Assembly (NCBI RefSeq): GCF_026626665.1
Contig: NZ_JAPNKE010000002.1
Location: 2,109,204-2,173,203 of the forward strand
DNA: 64,000 nt
Source of the DNA: Nannocystis pusilla
GTDB lineage: Bacteria > Myxococcota_A > Polyangia > Nannocystales > Nannocystaceae
Direction: 5' to 3'
The translations under genes and the position numbers were made by a program. The notes under the pieces are model-generated. The model searched no databases. It saw only the letters and a program-made list of their open reading frames with translations, and had not been told where the DNA came from. Below, piece by piece: positions 54,283 to 62,724 of the stretch; within the stretch, counting starts at the first letter, position 1, and the number at the start of each line of letters is the position of its first letter.

Positions 54283-55333
54283 ATGGAGCCGCTGCTGTTC
54301 GCATTGTCGGGGGTGCTGGCGGAGGTGCCCGAGGCCGCGCTGCGGGCGACGCTGCCGCTGTGGAGCGTGGTGCAGGTGCGCGAACAGTCGATGCTGTGGC
54401 GGCAGGGACGGCCCGCGGACGCGTTCGCGCTGGTCCTCGCGGGCGCGCTCGACGTCCTGGTCGACGGGACGGTGATCGGGCGGGTCGAGGCCGGCGACAC
54501 GATCGGCGAGTCGGCGCTGTACACCGGGGAGGCCCGGCGATTCGCCAGCGTGCGCGCGAGCGTACGGACGCACGCGCTGGTGCTGTCCGTGGCGAGCATC
54601 GCCCATGCGCGCGCTGGGCAGCCCGGTCCACGACGCGCTGCTGCGGCGCGCGATCGCCGGGACGACGCATCGCAGCCAGGTGTTCGACCGCGTGCTCGCG
54701 CAATTGCAGGTGGGCAAGTTCGCGGCGCCAGCGTCGGCGTCGTCGGGGATCTTCCGCCGATTGTGGCGCCGGGTGGCCCGCACCACGCCGAATCCGGCGG
54801 AATGCCCGCCGCTGACGGGGTTCCTGGCGCACCATCCGCTGCTGGGCCGCGCGAGCCCGCCAGTGCGCGCGGCGATCGCCGAGGCGTTCACGCCGCAGGC
54901 GTTCCGCGCCGGTCAGGTGCTGCTGCGCCAGGGCGACGCCGACGCGCGCGTGCTGGTGCTGGCGGCCGGCCAGGCCGACGTGCTGCGGACGATCGACGCC
55001 CGCGGCGGATCGATGCTGCTGGGCCGCCTCGAGCCCGGCGCGCTGGTCGGGGTCGATGCGTTCGCCGGCGCCGCCCGCACGGCGTCGATCGTGGCGACCA
55101 CCGCAGGATGGGTCCACGCGATGACGCGCGACACGTTCGAGCGGCTGCCCCCGGCGGCGCGGACGGCCTGGCTCGAGGTGACGCTGGCGGGCTCGGTGCG
55201 GCGGTTCGAGGCGGCGGCGCAGGCGCTGCAGGCGGCGATCGGGGTGTTCGCGTCACGCCACGAGGAGACGACGCCGTGGCAGGCGACGGCGACGGCGCCG
55301 CAACCTGCCGGCGAGGCGTGGAAGCAGCGCTGA
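54283..55333 (+). CDS. protein with two cyclic-nucleotide-binding domains (apparent frameshift)
   Basis: About 350 aa if a frameshift near 54602-54606 is corrected. The first part (MEPLLFALSGVLAEVPEAAL, LWRQGRPADAFALVLAGALD, GRVEAGDTIGESALYTGEAR) is a cNMP-binding jelly roll with the FGE-like phosphate loop GDTIGESAL. The second frame from 54605 (MRALGSPVHDALLRR) carries a linker and a second cNMP-like domain (FRAGQVLLRQGDADARVLVL, GRLEPGALVGVDAF). No helix-turn-helix is seen, so it is not a classical CRP regulator. The break needs two inserted bases or one removed; two coupled genes is the alternative. GTG 54247 is another possible start. Confidence 0.65.
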
Positions 55334-55625
55334 GGCGCTGCGCGAGCGGACGCGACGGAACCGGTCGAGCCCGCCGAATCACAGGGGGTTCGCCGCGTCG
55401 GCCGAGCGACGCATGACGGATTCATGACAGGGGGCCGCGGCCGGGCGCTTCGCGGCCGAGACGGCCTGTGATGCCATTCCGCGGGTCGTCGCCTTGACGC
55501 GGGGCGGGCTTCGGAACACATGCGTCCTTCGTGTTCGAGGCCCGCCGAGCGGGCGGCCTCCGGGGTGATGCAATTATGAATGTTCTTGAGGACATGTTTT
55601 TCAAGCATGTCCTGAAGGCCATGCA
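55334..55625. other. 292-bp convergent intergenic region
   Basis: No gene. Its last part holds the hairpins at 55589-55623. Confidence 0.35.
55589..55623 (-). terminator. palindromic-element hairpins at the end of the Cys-rich lipoprotein gene
   Basis: AGGACATG (55589-55596), 9-nt loop, CATGTCCT (55606-55613), and an alternative pairing CATGTCC-tgaa-GGCCATG (55606-55623). It ends two bases from the stop of the minus gene at 55626. On the minus strand the loop is A-rich and no U-tract follows. Confidence 0.6.
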
Positions 55626-56306
55626 TCAACCGCCGTCCTGGCACTGGACGCCGCCCTCGACGTCGCCGCAGGAGCCGGGGCAGAACTCGGCGAAATAGGG
55701 CTGCAGGCAGGCGCAGGTGGGCTCGCCGGCGCAGGCGGCCGGGAGCAGGGCGCAGGTGCTGGCGCCGGACTGATGGCTGACGCAGGTCCAGCCGTCGCCG
55801 CACGAGCCGGGGGTGCAGCCGAGGCCCTCGCAGTAGCGCGGGTGCATGCACCCGGCCCAGCAGTCGTCCTGGATGGTGTTGACGGTGCCCGCGGGGCACT
55901 GGGGCATCGCCTGGTCGCAGGTGACGGGGCCGTCGCTGCAGGTCATGTCGGCGAACTCGCAGATGCCCGAGCGGCAGGCCGCCTGGGCGCCCCACAGGCT
56001 CAGCGCGTCGCAGGTCGGCTGCAGGCAGTTGCCCTCGCACGCGGCGACCTCGGCGGTGACCGGCTTGGGATCGCACTCGCAACAATTGTTGACGAGCCCG
56101 CAGTCGGCGTCCTCCTGGCACTCGGGCCCCGAGGGGGCAGGTCCGGAGGTGGAGGTCGAGGTCGGAGCGGAGGTGCCGGTGGCTCCGGTGTCGGTGCCGG
56201 CCGTGGTCGCGTTCTCCGTCGCCGAGGCGGTGCTGCCGTCGTCGCCGGGGCCGCAGGCGAGGGCGGAGGCGAGGACGACGAGGAGGAGACGGCGAGACGG
56301 GGGCAT
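55626..56306 (-). CDS. Cys-rich Thr-linker lipoprotein
   Basis: A 226-aa predicted lipoprotein (SALAC, Cys18) with a short Thr/Ser/Gly linker (about 20-55). The head has some 22 cysteines in patterns CQEDADCGLVNNCCECDPKP, CEGNCLQPTC, CWAGCMHPRYC, CTPGSCGDGWTC and CPGSCGDVEGGVQC. Several resemble small disulfide knots seen in myxobacterial surface proteins. No catalytic motif. ATG 56306 begins the signal peptide; longer in-frame starts lack one. Folding would depend on extracytoplasmic disulfide formation such as the VKOR fusion at 0.97-2.2 kb may supply. Confidence 0.8.
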   Translation of the reverse strand: MPPSRRLLLVVLASALACGPGDDGSTASATENATTAGTDTGATGTSAPTSTSTSGPAPSGPECQEDADCGLVNNCCECDPKPVTAEVAACEGNCLQPTCDALSLWGAQAACRSGICEFADMTCSDGPVTCDQAMPQCPAGTVNTIQDDCWAGCMHPRYCEGLGCTPGSCGDGWTCVSHQSGASTCALLPAACAGEPTCACLQPYFAEFCPGSCGDVEGGVQCQDGG

Positions 56307-56549
56307 GCGCCATCGTAGCGGTGCGGTCCGGGCGGTGTCACCCGGGGGCTGGCGCGTTCGACATGGCGGAAAGGACATGTCACGGCGCGCAAGCGCCCGC
56401 CCTCGGGCTGCGCTCAAGCGAACCGAGGACGAGCGCCGTCCGCCGCCTCGGCCTTGTGGGGAGCGTCGGCCCGGCGCTCACGGTCGTGAGGGTGCGCCCT
56501 GCGGTCGCAGGACCGTCGACGCCGAGGGGCGGGTGCTACTCTCGGTGAA

Positions 56550-57299
56550 ATGGCCGACGCTGCGTTCCTTACCGCCGAGTGGCGCGACCTGGTGATGTTG
56601 AACTTCGTCGTCGACCCGGCCGTGCTCGCGCCGCACGTCCCGCCGGGCACCGAGCTCGATCGGTTCGACGGCGAGGTCTACGTCAGCCTGGTCGGCTTCA
56701 TGTTCCTGCGCACGCGATTGCTCGGCTGCCCGGTCCCGTGGCACCGCGACTTCGAGGAGCTCAACCTCCGCTTCTACGTGCGTCGCCGCGGGCGCGACGA
56801 CGAGCCCCACGTCGGGCCCGACGGCTACAAGCGCGGGGTCGCGTTCCTCAAGGAGATCGTGCCGCGCGCCGCGGTAGCGATGGTCGCGCGGCGGCTGTAC
56901 GGCGAGCGCTACGAGGCCTGGCCGATGAGACATACGAAGACCGCGGGCGCGCTCGAGGGGATCGGTCGGGTCGTCTACGGGGTGCGCGTGGGCGGTCGCT
57001 GGCACGAGCTGGGCCTCGGCTGGCGCGGCGAGCCGGCGGCGCTGGTGCCCGGGTCGGAGGCGGAGTTCATCGCCGAACACTACTGGGGCTACGTCGCCGG
57101 GCCGGGGCGGCCGACGATCGAGTACCGCGTGGAGCACCCGCCGTGGCGGGTCTGGGCGGGCGTCGAGCCGCAGCTCGACGTCGACGTGGCGGCCCTCTAC
57201 GGCCGCGAATTCGCGTCCGCCCTGGCAGGCGCGCCGCGCTCGGCGTTCCTCGCCGAGGGCTCGCCGGTGACCGTGTACCACGGCCGCCGGCTGGTGTGA
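56550..57299 (+). CDS. DUF2071 (YqjF-like) protein
   Basis: A 249-aa soluble protein with the DUF2071 opening: FLTAEWRDLVMLNFVVDPAV, LAPHVPPGTELDRFDGEVYV and SLVGFMFLRTRLLGCPVPWH, then FEELNLRFYVRRR and KRGVAFLKEIVPR. The acetoacetate-decarboxylase-like beta fold is known for this family, but the biochemical role is not. The start MADAAFL at ATG 56550 follows GGTG about 10 nt upstream. It is followed after 171 bp by another gene of the same orientation, with a palindromic element between them (57428-57455). Confidence 0.85.
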   Translation: MADAAFLTAEWRDLVMLNFVVDPAVLAPHVPPGTELDRFDGEVYVSLVGFMFLRTRLLGCPVPWHRDFEELNLRFYVRRRGRDDEPHVGPDGYKRGVAFLKEIVPRAAVAMVARRLYGERYEAWPMRHTKTAGALEGIGRVVYGVRVGGRWHELGLGWRGEPAALVPGSEAEFIAEHYWGYVAGPGRPTIEYRVEHPPWRVWAGVEPQLDVDVAALYGREFASALAGAPRSAFLAEGSPVTVYHGRRLV

Positions 57300-57427
57300 G
57301 CGCGCCCTTGCGGCGATGCGGCGACTCGGCTAAGCGTGGCCGCCACGGAGCCGGGCAGGACGTGCGGAGCGGGACGGTCGAGCGACGAGCCGGGGCGGGG
57401 AGCGGGTCCGCCGGGGTCGATTCGCGG

Positions 57428-57455
57428 ATGTCCTCGGAGACATGTCCTCGGGGAC
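57428..57455. repeat. palindromic element pair
   Basis: ATGTC-ctcgga-GACAT followed directly by CATGTCC-tcg-GGGACC, in the gap before the next plus-strand gene. Confidence 0.5.
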
Positions 57456-57470
57456 CGGGGAGGTGCTCGC

Positions 57471-58220
57471 GTGGGTCTGTTCGATTTCCGCTGTCCGCTG
57501 TCCGGCCTGTCGCTGCGGGCCTGTCGCGCCGTGCACGTCGCGCTGATCGAGCGGGCGCCGGGCGAGTGGTCGCCGCTGACGCTGCCGCTGGTGGGCTACT
57601 ACGACCGCGGCGGCTCGGTCGACGGCTTCACGCCGGACTTCCGCACCGAGCTGTTCGTCAAGGGCTTCGCCCGCTTCGTCGCGGCGAAGCGGGTCGACGC
57701 CGGCGACGCGCGCGAGGAGCTCGGCGAGTTCACGCGCCGGCCAGGCATCGAGTCGCTGCTCCACCTGTTCGAGCGCGTGAACACGATGAGCCAGTGGGGC
57801 GAGCTGCAGTTCACGCTCGACGGCTGCCGGCTGCGCCAGGTGCTGTACCACGCGCGGGCGTTCACGGCCCTGGCGCCGCTCGTGAAACCGGGGCAGGCCC
57901 CGGAGTACGAGGCGCTCGAGCAGCAGCTGGCGCGCGCGCCGATGGCCCCGCAGGCGCGCGAGATGTTCGAGGAGGTGATCATCGCCGACGACGCGGTCCG
58001 GATCGCCGCGAGCGCGGCGCTGTCGCAGGTGACTGCGTTCTCGCGCTGGCTGGTGGCTCACCAGCGACGGTGGTCGCCGGCGGCCGAGACCGGGCAGTTC
58101 ACGGCGCGCGACGACCTCGGGTTCGCCCGCGAGGCGCTCACGAAGCTGGACGGGCACCCCAAGCTGCTGCCGGTGATCGAGGACGTGCTCGCGGAGCTCG
58201 AGGCCGAGGACCGGGAGTGA
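57471..58220 (+). CDS. conserved hypothetical protein
   Basis: A 249-aa cytosolic protein starting at GTG 57471; GGGGAGG lies 8 nt upstream, so the start is well supported. It opens MGLFDFRCPLSGLSLRACRA, reminiscent of a treble-clef-like CxxSGL start, and continues VALIERAPGEWSPLTLPLVG, YYDRGGSVDGF. The rest is mainly helical (EALEQQLARAPMAPQAREMF, EEVIIADDAVRIAASAALSQ). I do not recognise a family; such openings occur in uncharacterised proteins of myxobacteria and actinobacteria. Third codon positions are strongly G/C, so it is a real gene. No partner in the unit except perhaps DUF2071. Confidence 0.7.
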   Translation: MGLFDFRCPLSGLSLRACRAVHVALIERAPGEWSPLTLPLVGYYDRGGSVDGFTPDFRTELFVKGFARFVAAKRVDAGDAREELGEFTRRPGIESLLHLFERVNTMSQWGELQFTLDGCRLRQVLYHARAFTALAPLVKPGQAPEYEALEQQLARAPMAPQAREMFEEVIIADDAVRIAASAALSQVTAFSRWLVAHQRRWSPAAETGQFTARDDLGFAREALTKLDGHPKLLPVIEDVLAELEAEDRE

Positions 58221-58387
58221 GGACGGGTCGAAACTTCACCTCCTGCGCGACCGGTGAAGCAGGTCACGCGCGACGAGCCGCGGGCGCGAGCGCGTGCCTG
58301 CAGGGGCCGCGGGCGCGCGTGGACGCGGCCGCGGCGGAAAAATCGTCGCGGTGCAATTGGCGGGCGGCCCGACGTCACTCCCCGGGC

Positions 58388-59647
58388 ATGAAGCGCAGCC
58401 ACGACATCCTCTTCACATCTTCGTCCCTTATTCGTCGCGTATCCGTGTCCCGCCTCGCCTGTGCCCTGAGCGCGCTGCTGTTGCCCGCTGCGGGGTGCGA
58501 TGCGGAGGCCGACGAGGACGCGGCGGCCGCGGAGGGCTCGGAGCTGGGGATCGAGCCCGAGCTGCAGTTCCGGGCGCCGATCGAGCTGGTCACGGTGCCG
58601 GACGACTACGAGTTCCACCCCACGATCGTCGACGAGGATCCGCAGCAGCGCCTGGCGAGCCGCGACCCGCTGCTGTCGCAGTACGAGGCCGGCGAGGGCG
58701 GCAAGTTCGGCGTCATCTACGTCGATTACGAGGACAGCGCGGAGTACATCGCGACCTACGACGCGGCGGCGGTGCACGCGGCCGCCGAGCAGCTGGCGGC
58801 CCTCGGGTTCGCCGACGCGAGCCCGGGCGAGGAGGACGAGGACCTCGTGACGCCGCGCGGGTGGTCGCACGACGTCGACAACCGGATCTCGCTCCAGGGC
58901 ATCTCGCTGACGCACTCGACGTTCCGCCGCGTCGGCAAGGTCGGCGGCGGCTGCACCGGGGCGCTGTTCGGCAACCGCCTGGTACTGACCGCGGCGCACT
59001 GCATCTTCGACGGCAACGGCGACTACAGCGCCAACCACACCTTCCGGGCCCGCCGCAACGGCGCCGAGCTGCCCTACGGCACCGTGACCTCGCAGGGCGC
59101 CTTGTATCCGATCTCGTACCTGAACGACGGCTGCAACACCACGTACACCGGGTCGTGCGTGAAGAACGACTGGGCGATCCTGGTGCTGCCGCCGAACCCG
59201 TGGGCGAGCAGCCCGAACGGCGCGCCGGGCTACTTCGGCGTGTACTGGGCCGGCGACGCGACGGTCGCGACCTGGGCCACCAGCAACGTCGGCTACCCCG
59301 CCTGCGACGACTCGCTGGCGCCGTCGCCCTGCACGAGCAACGTCGCCTACGGCGACCTGACGTGCGCCGGCGTCGCCCCGGCCGTGTCGGATCCGGACTC
59401 GCGCTGGCCGCTCTACGGCACAAGCGGCAAGCTGCGCACCGGCTGCGATTCGAGCGCCGGCCACAGCGGCGGCCCGATCTACAGCAACAGCCCCGGCGTG
59501 AACGGGCCGTACATCATCGGCAACACCGTGTGGAACCAGTGCAACTCGAGCACCTGCGCGGCGAACACGGACTACTCGTCGGCGGGCATCCGGATCTCGC
59601 AGACCCTGGCCGAGTACATGATGAACCTGCGCGCGACGTACCCCTGA
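58388..59647 (+). CDS. secreted/lipid-anchored trypsin-like serine protease
   Basis: A 419-aa protein. The signal segment ends LLPAAGC (Cys37). GTG 58445 would give a shorter, more typical signal peptide and may be the true start. A pro-region covers about 40-170. Protease domain: GGGCTGALFGNRLVLTAAHC (His), CVKNDWAILVLPPN (Asp) and TGCDSSAGHSGGPIYS (Ser), all intact, with extra Cys pairs (CNTTYTGSC, CDDSLAPSPC, CNSSTC) for disulfides. The V8/glutamyl-endopeptidase-like order fits a secreted S1 family enzyme. Probably a predation or nutrient protease. The neighbours are unrelated. Confidence 0.85.
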   Translation: MKRSHDILFTSSSLIRRVSVSRLACALSALLLPAAGCDAEADEDAAAAEGSELGIEPELQFRAPIELVTVPDDYEFHPTIVDEDPQQRLASRDPLLSQYEAGEGGKFGVIYVDYEDSAEYIATYDAAAVHAAAEQLAALGFADASPGEEDEDLVTPRGWSHDVDNRISLQGISLTHSTFRRVGKVGGGCTGALFGNRLVLTAAHCIFDGNGDYSANHTFRARRNGAELPYGTVTSQGALYPISYLNDGCNTTYTGSCVKNDWAILVLPPNPWASSPNGAPGYFGVYWAGDATVATWATSNVGYPACDDSLAPSPCTSNVAYGDLTCAGVAPAVSDPDSRWPLYGTSGKLRTGCDSSAGHSGGPIYSNSPGVNGPYIIGNTVWNQCNSSTCAANTDYSSAGIRISQTLAEYMMNLRATYP

Positions 59648-59715
59648 GCCCGGTCGCAGGCCCGCGTTCGCGAGCCGGCGCGGGCCGGTGCAGGATCGGC
59701 TAGGGTCGAGGGGCC

Positions 59716-61056
59716 ATGGAAGGCATCATCCTCGTACACCCTCATCCTGCGCCGGCTCGCCGGCTCGTGTCGTCGCTCGTGCTGCTGCTCGCCGCCTGCG
59801 GCGCGGACACCAGCGCGGGCACCGAGCCGAACACCGACGCCGAGCTCTCGAGCTCGTCGGGCGCGACCGCGACGACGACCACTACCGAGGCCGGGTCCAC
59901 CGAGGCGCCGACGAGCGGCACGACCGGCGATGCGTCGACGACGTCGACCGCGTCGACCACGTCGACCGACACGGGGGAGCTCGGGACCACCGGAAGCGCC
60001 AGCGAGCCCGGGACCACGGGCGAGCCCGGCAGCACGGGCGAGCCGGTGGACACCGGCGACGAGCCGCCGGTCGACCTGTGCGCGCACCAGGACGACGCCC
60101 CGCCGGAAGTGGACGCGCCGAAGGCGATCAACGACGACCCGGCGTTCATCCAGGTCTACGTCAACAACATCGAGAACCTGAAGATCCAGGGCGAGCAGTG
60201 CCCCGGCGACTGGACCGACCTCATCGCGTACATGAAGTCGATCCAGCCGAGCCCGGACCTGTTCCTGGTCCAGCAGATCTCGGACAGCGCGCAGCTCGAC
60301 ACGCTGGTGAAGCGCATGACCGACGAGATGCCCGGGATCTTCGAGGGCATCATCGCCGACGCCGATCCGTGGACGCAGCTGTCGCCGTGCGGCAAGGAGA
60401 AGGAGAAGCAGACCAACGCGATCATCATCCGCCAGGGCCGCTTCTCCGTCGTCGGCGAGAAGCACGTCTGGCAGTCGTGGGTCAACAAGGACGGCGCGTG
60501 CGTGCGCAACAACCAGGCGCGCACCCGCAACGTCATGGTCAAGCTGCACGACAAGATCGCCGACAAGGACGTGACGGTCGCCTCGCTGCACTGGGCGACC
60601 GCGCAGGGCGAGGGGCCCGATCCGGCCTGCGCCAAGCAGAACGTGCTCGAGGCCGACGAGAAGCTGCACAAGAAGGGGTTCGGCGGCAAGCTGGTGATCT
60701 TCGGCGGCGACTTCAACGAGCCCGACCGCAAGGACAACGACGACTGGCGCCCGTGGTACGCCGAGGCCAACGGCGACGTCGGCGGCGCGCTCAACTACCG
60801 CGACCCGATCTTCCGCGCGTGCAAGTCCGGCGGCGGCGTGCAGGCCTGTCTCGACGACAACTGGACGATCGGCGGCGACAAACGCATCGACATGCTGTTC
60901 GGAAAGGACGGCCACGGCTGCCGCGCCCGCACCCGCCGCGCCCACACGATCACGTACGCGGAGGCGGAGGCGGCGGCGAAGGAGCTCACGGGCGACACCG
61001 ACCCGGACCTCAACTACTCGGAGCACCGCGGGATCCGGGCCGAGTTTTATTATTGA
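59716..61056 (+). CDS. endonuclease/exonuclease/phosphatase-fold lipoprotein
   Basis: A 446-aa predicted lipoprotein (LLLAAC, Cys28). Thr/Ser/Gly/Asp linker to about 115. The head (about 125-446) has the EEP fold: FIQVYVNNIENLKIQG, LFLVQQISDSAQ, then VTVASLHWATAQGEG, LVIFGGDFNEPD (metal/catalytic Asp-Asn) and the C-terminal LNYSEHRGIRAEF (catalytic His in a SxH context). Substrates in this superfamily include DNA, RNA and phospholipids. An outer-surface nuclease or sphingomyelinase-like enzyme is likely. A start ATG is present; GGGGCC upstream is not a clear ribosome site. It converges with the sigma factor gene, stops 23 bp apart. Confidence 0.85.
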   Translation: MEGIILVHPHPAPARRLVSSLVLLLAACGADTSAGTEPNTDAELSSSSGATATTTTTEAGSTEAPTSGTTGDASTTSTASTTSTDTGELGTTGSASEPGTTGEPGSTGEPVDTGDEPPVDLCAHQDDAPPEVDAPKAINDDPAFIQVYVNNIENLKIQGEQCPGDWTDLIAYMKSIQPSPDLFLVQQISDSAQLDTLVKRMTDEMPGIFEGIIADADPWTQLSPCGKEKEKQTNAIIIRQGRFSVVGEKHVWQSWVNKDGACVRNNQARTRNVMVKLHDKIADKDVTVASLHWATAQGEGPDPACAKQNVLEADEKLHKKGFGGKLVIFGGDFNEPDRKDNDDWRPWYAEANGDVGGALNYRDPIFRACKSGGGVQACLDDNWTIGGDKRIDMLFGKDGHGCRARTRRAHTITYAEAEAAAKELTGDTDPDLNYSEHRGIRAEFYY

Positions 61057-61078
61057 ACCCGGGCTCCGCGCGCGGTGA

Positions 61079-62503
61079 TCAACCCGCCGCCGCGGGACAC
61101 AGGCCCCGGGCCTTGCGCGCCGCGGGAGAGTCGGGGTGTTCGCCGGCGATCCGGGCGATCTCGGCGCGGGCCGCCTGGAGCTGTCCGAGCGAGCAGAGCG
61201 CGGTGACGAGCGAGAGCCGGCGCTCCTCGACCAGGGCGCCGGCCGGGAACTCGAGCGCGTGCCGCTGCAGCAGCTCGTGGGCCTGCGTCCACGCGCCGGC
61301 GCCCAAGGCGGCGCGGGCCTCGGCCATCAGGCTGGACTCGCGGCGCAGGGCGTCGAGGTCGACGGTGGCGGGAGGCGATTCGTAGGATGTCCCCGAGGAC
61401 ATGGCCTTGGGGACATGGATGTGAGTCGCAGCGGGTGCGCCGATTGCGAACACATCCAGCGTCGAGCGACTCGCCCGCGCGGCGGCGGATGCCAGCCGCG
61501 CGAACGGCACCGACGATTCGTCGACGGGCGCGACCGGCTCTGGAGGCGTCGGGGAGGCAGGAGCGGGCGCGGGCGGCCGCGCAGCGGCGGGGACGTCGTT
61601 CGCTCCGGCCTTCGCCTCGACCGCGGCGGTGCGTGCAGGTGCATCGTCCGGCGCCGGCCGGGCGGCCACGAGCACCGCGCCGACAATCCCGACCACCGCG
61701 ACGCCGAGCGCGTGTCCGCCGGCGGTCGTGCCGGACCACGCGGCGAGCTGCTGGCCGGGGACCGCGGTCCAGGCCGAGGCGTGGGCCGGACTTGCGCCTG
61801 CGGATGCGGCCGCGGCCTCGCCGGCCCCGGTGAGCCCGGCCCCGGCGATCAGCGCGAGCAACACGCGCTGGCGCGTGGCCGGATTCGGCTCGCCGGCCCG
61901 CCGGGCGCGGCTCAGCAGCAGCGCCCGCTCGTCGAGCGCCGCCTCGCCGCTCGACCGCCGCTCGCGCAGGCGCACGCGCGCGAAGGTGCGGTCGAACTCC
62001 TGTCGGGCCGCCCGCAGCCGCGAATACACCGTGTTCTCCTTGACCTCGAGGGCGCGGGCGATCTCCGGCGCCGTCATCTGCTCGAGCTCGGCGAGCAGGA
62101 ACACCGCGCGCTTGTCCTCGTCGAGGCGGCCGAGGAAGCGCTCGAGCAGCGCGGCGGCCTCGCGCTCGGCGACCGCGACCGCGCCGTCGAGCGCGCGCGG
62201 GGCCTCGTCGGCCAGGGCCTGGGCCAGGCGGTGCTGCCGGCCGGCGCTCCGCCGCTGCCGCCAGGCGATCCGGCGGGCGATGCCGTACAGCCAGCCGCGC
62301 ACCGAGGTGATCGGCGCGTCGGGGCGGCGCAGGACGACCAGGAAGACCTCCTGGACCGCGTCCTCGACGGCCGCCGGTGGTACGCCGAGGCGGCACAGGT
62401 TGCGGTACACGAAGCCGAAGTGCTCGCGGAACAGCGCCTCGAACGAGGCGCCCGCAATGGGCGCCTCCGCGCGGAGCTCGGGTTCGGCGGGCTGCAGCTG
62501 CAT
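61079..62503 (-). CDS. ECF sigma factor with C-terminal membrane anchor and extension
   Basis: A 474-aa protein, more than twice the normal ECF length. Region 2 at about 20-90 (LFREHFGFVYRNLCRLGVPP, AVEDAVQEVFLVVLRRPD, GWLYGIARRIAWRQRR) and region 4 at about 120-175 (LDEDKRAVFLLAELEQMTAP, EIARALEVKENTVYSRL). A hydrophobic helix follows (GGHALGVAVVGIVGAVLVAA, about 275-295) with a Pro/Ala-rich stretch. The last 90 residues look like a TPR-type helical domain (EARAALGAGAWTQAHELLQR). The extension may act as a built-in sensor or anti-sigma. An in-frame palindromic element (61387-61402) encodes AMSSGTSY. Confidence 0.85.
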   Translation of the reverse strand: MQLQPAEPELRAEAPIAGASFEALFREHFGFVYRNLCRLGVPPAAVEDAVQEVFLVVLRRPDAPITSVRGWLYGIARRIAWRQRRSAGRQHRLAQALADEAPRALDGAVAVAEREAAALLERFLGRLDEDKRAVFLLAELEQMTAPEIARALEVKENTVYSRLRAARQEFDRTFARVRLRERRSSGEAALDERALLLSRARRAGEPNPATRQRVLLALIAGAGLTGAGEAAAASAGASPAHASAWTAVPGQQLAAWSGTTAGGHALGVAVVGIVGAVLVAARPAPDDAPARTAAVEAKAGANDVPAAARPPAPAPASPTPPEPVAPVDESSVPFARLASAAARASRSTLDVFAIGAPAATHIHVPKAMSSGTSYESPPATVDLDALRRESSLMAEARAALGAGAWTQAHELLQRHALEFPAGALVEERRLSLVTALCSLGQLQAARAEIARIAGEHPDSPAARKARGLCPAAAG

Positions 62504-62724
62504 GTGGTCGCGGTATCTCCGGGTGGCGGGGGTTCCGTCAGAAAATCTGCATCAGGCCGACACCGAGGATCGGAGCGCCGGCGCGCATGAAAAGATTGCG
62601 AGCCGGCCTGAAGAATTTTCGACGGGACTCGGCGGTGCCGGAGATGAGCTGGCATGCGTTCGACAGCACGTCTCTTCATCGACTCTTACTCCGTCACGAC
62701 CCCGCCGCCCGGCTGCGCAGCGGC

